Shown here one piece after another: positions 6,092-7,135 of a stretch of DNA of 7,135 nucleotides; the first letter of the stretch is position 1; the number at the start of each line of letters is the position of its first letter. The notes under the pieces are model-generated. The model ran no database searches and was not told the origin of the DNA. It saw only the letters and a program-made list of their open reading frames with translations. The stretch covers positions 1 to 7,135 of the forward strand of contig JAICLN010000221.1 in NCBI GenBank assembly GCA_025925615.1. Reading direction: 5' to 3'. Both the position numbers and the translations under genes were made by a program. Source of the DNA: Actinomycetospora sp. (GTDB lineage Bacteria; Actinomycetota; Actinomycetes; Mycobacteriales; Pseudonocardiaceae).

Positions 6092-6106
6092 CGGAGTACT
6101 CCGACG
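6089..6106. promoter_or_regulatory. Perfect 18-bp palindrome, probable operator upstream of pckG
   Basis: CGTCGGAGTACTCCGACG is identical to its reverse complement over 18 bp with no central gap. It overlaps the last three bases of the candidate -10 TAACGT, and its centre (6097/6098) lies where transcription would begin. That placement suits a repressor binding as a dimer. A gapless palindrome makes a poor RNA hairpin loop and no T-tract follows, so I favour a DNA-binding site over a terminator. Confidence 0.55.
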
Positions 6107-6154
6107 GGGCGTCACGGTGTGGTGGAGCAGTCCGTCACACAACGTGCCCGGTTC

Positions 6155-6178
6155 CCACGCCTGTGGACGCGGGCGTGG
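6155..6178 (+). other. Inverted repeat in the predicted pckG leader
   Basis: CCACGCC (6155-6161) pairs with GGCGTGG (6172-6178) over a 10-nt loop. It lies 70-93 nt before the pckG start codon. It could be an mRNA stem-loop in the leader. I do not recognise a known riboswitch, and a 7-bp GC stem can arise by chance at this composition. Confidence 0.3.
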
Positions 6179-6230
6179 CCCCGTCACCTGGCGACCTGAC
6201 GGTCGTCGCTCGGAGACCGGCGAGACGATC

Positions 6231-6236
6231 GGAGAG
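6231..6236 (+). promoter_or_regulatory. Ribosome binding site of pckG
   Basis: GGAGAG lies 11 nt before ATG 6248 and is purine-rich and complementary to the 16S rRNA tail. It supports this ATG, unlike the other starts in the window, which lack such a site or have only a distant one. Confidence 0.5.
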
Positions 6237-6247
6237 TGACACGACGC

Positions 6248-7135
6248 ATGACGGCCGCACCGACCATCCCTGGGCTCGACAACCCGCCACTGCAGCGCCA
6301 GGAGGTCCTGGACTGGGTCAGCCAGGTCGCCGAGCTCACCACCCCGGACCGGGTGGTGTGGTGCGACGGGTCGCCGGAGGAGTGGACACGCCTCGCCGAT
6401 GAGCTCGTCGAGGCCGGGACCTTCACGCGTCTGGACCCGGCGAAGAAGCCGAACTCGTTCCACGCCGCCTCGGACCCGGACGACGTCGCCCGGGTGGAGG
6501 AGCGAACCTTCATTTGTTCGGCGGAACGGAAGGACGCCGGCCCCACCAACAACTGGATGGACCCGGCCGAGATGAAGGCCACCCTGTCCGAGCTGTTCCG
6601 CGGGGCCATGGCCGGCCGGACCATGTACGTCATCCCGTTCTGCATGGGGCCCGTCGACGCGGAGCACCCCAAGCTCGGCGTCGAGATCTCCGACAGCGCC
6701 TACGTCGTGACCTCGATGCACATCATGACCCGCATGGGGCCCGCGGTGTACGAGCGCCTCGAGGCCGGCGACTCCGAGTGGGTCCCCGCCCTGCACTCGG
6801 TCGGCGCGCCGCTGGAGCCGGGCCAGGCCGACGTCCCGTGGCCCTGCAACGACACCAAGTACATCAGCCACTTCCCCGACACCCGGGAGATCTGGAGCTT
6901 CGGGTCGGGCTACGGCGGCAACGCGCTGCTGGGCAAGAAGTGCTACGCGCTGCGCATCGCCACGGTGATGGCACGCGACGAGGGCTGGCTCGCCGAGCAC
7001 ATGCTGATCCTCAAGCTGATCTCGCCGGAGAACAAGGCGTACTTCGTCGCTGCCGCGTTCCCGTCGGCCTGCGGTAAGACCAACCTCGCGATGCTGCAGC
7101 CCACCATCCCGGGCTGGCGCGCCGAGACCGTCGGC
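6248..7135 (+). CDS. pckG: Phosphoenolpyruvate carboxykinase (GTP), N-terminal half, 3' end outside window
   Basis: Open from ATG 6248 to the window end, giving 296 of the roughly 600 residues usual for the family. The enzyme interconverts oxaloacetate plus GTP with phosphoenolpyruvate, CO2 and GDP in the cytoplasm, as the entry step of gluconeogenesis or an anaplerotic step. Visible signatures are [19 protein letters not shown], the [12 protein letters not shown] segment, [14 protein letters not shown] (residues 219-232, holding the Tyr-Gly-Gly PEP/CO2-binding loop and the lysine pair near the Mn2+ site), AEHMLILKL, and the kinase-1a P-loop [12 protein letters not shown] (residues 271-282). 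The P-loop includes the reactive Cys275 of GTP-type enzymes. The N-terminus IPGLDNPP...EVLDWV closely matches mycobacterial PckG, and the GTP type is clear because ATP-type PckA lacks the ACGKT loop cysteine. The 232-nt upstream gap with a promoter-like palindrome suggests its own regulated promoter. Confidence 0.97.
   Translation, partial: MTAAPTIPGLDNPPLQRQEVLDWVSQVAELTTPDRVVWCDGSPEEWTRLADELVEAGTFTRLDPAKKPNSFHAASDPDDVARVEERTFICSAERKDAGPTNNWMDPAEMKATLSELFRGAMAGRTMYVIPFCMGPVDAEHPKLGVEISDSAYVVTSMHIMTRMGPAVYERLEAGDSEWVPALHSVGAPLEPGQADVPWPCNDTKYISHFPDTREIWSFGSGYGGNALLGKKCYALRIATVMARDEGWLAEHMLILKLISPENKAYFVAAAFPSACGKTNLAMLQPTIPGWRAETVG

Noticed and set aside
6117..6140. GTGTG-n14-CACAC as a CRP/cAMP site upstream of pckG
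   Set aside because: The spacing between arms is far wider than the 6-nt spacer of CRP sites, and the half-sites lack the TGTGA form.
6163..6402. Short + strand frame overlapping the pckG start
   Set aside because: It overlaps pckG out of frame, has no ribosome binding site and encodes a low-complexity Arg/Pro/Gly product.
5996..7000. Open frame of 334 codons on the - strand over the pckG region
   Set aside because: The opposite strand encodes unmistakable PEP carboxykinase motifs, and the - strand product has no motif and spans the regulatory gap.

Overview
The window is very GC-rich, has dense same-strand genes, frequent GTG starts and strong third-position G/C bias. Together with a mycobacterial-type GTP-dependent PEP carboxykinase, this points to a high-GC actinomycete. 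The general look is Pseudonocardiales-like, but the exact genus is an inference. All seven recognisable genes are on the + strand; the long open frames on the - strand are codon-bias shadows.

Layout. (1) 1-885: the 3' end of a gene whose product has a hydrophobic paddle-like segment between charged helical regions, probably the tail of a bacterial dynamin-like GTPase. (2) 886-1118: a non-coding gap holding two 44/47-identical copies of a 47-nt element, 83 nt apart, followed by a promoter-like site. (3) 1119-1520: a small, very acidic protein with two Asp-rich calcium-loop-like repeats. (4) 1533-1551: a terminator-like hairpin. (5) 1571-4572: tldD and tldE, overlapping by 4 nt, the two subunits of a TldD/TldE (PmbA) metalloprotease. 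(6) 4661-5026: a small membrane protein. (7) 5030-5072: two back-to-back hairpins. (8) 5098-6015: a class II (SIRT4-like) Sir2 deacylase. (9) 6016-6247: a regulatory gap with a perfect 18-bp palindrome over a candidate promoter. (10) 6248 to the end: the first 296 codons of pckG, which runs off the window.

How the genes fit together. Only tldD-tldE form a certain operon, with translational coupling. Three genes (the Asp-rich protein, tldD and the sirtuin) appear to be leaderless: a -10-like hexamer sits 6-7 nt before a GTG start. The sirtuin and pckG are neighbours with separate promoters; both belong to NAD+/central carbon metabolism, but a functional link is inference only. I found no RiPP precursor, toxin-antitoxin pair, phage, IS or CRISPR element. 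Most of the window is ordinary chromosomal housekeeping content. The least explained parts are the 47-nt repeat pair and the palindrome upstream of pckG.
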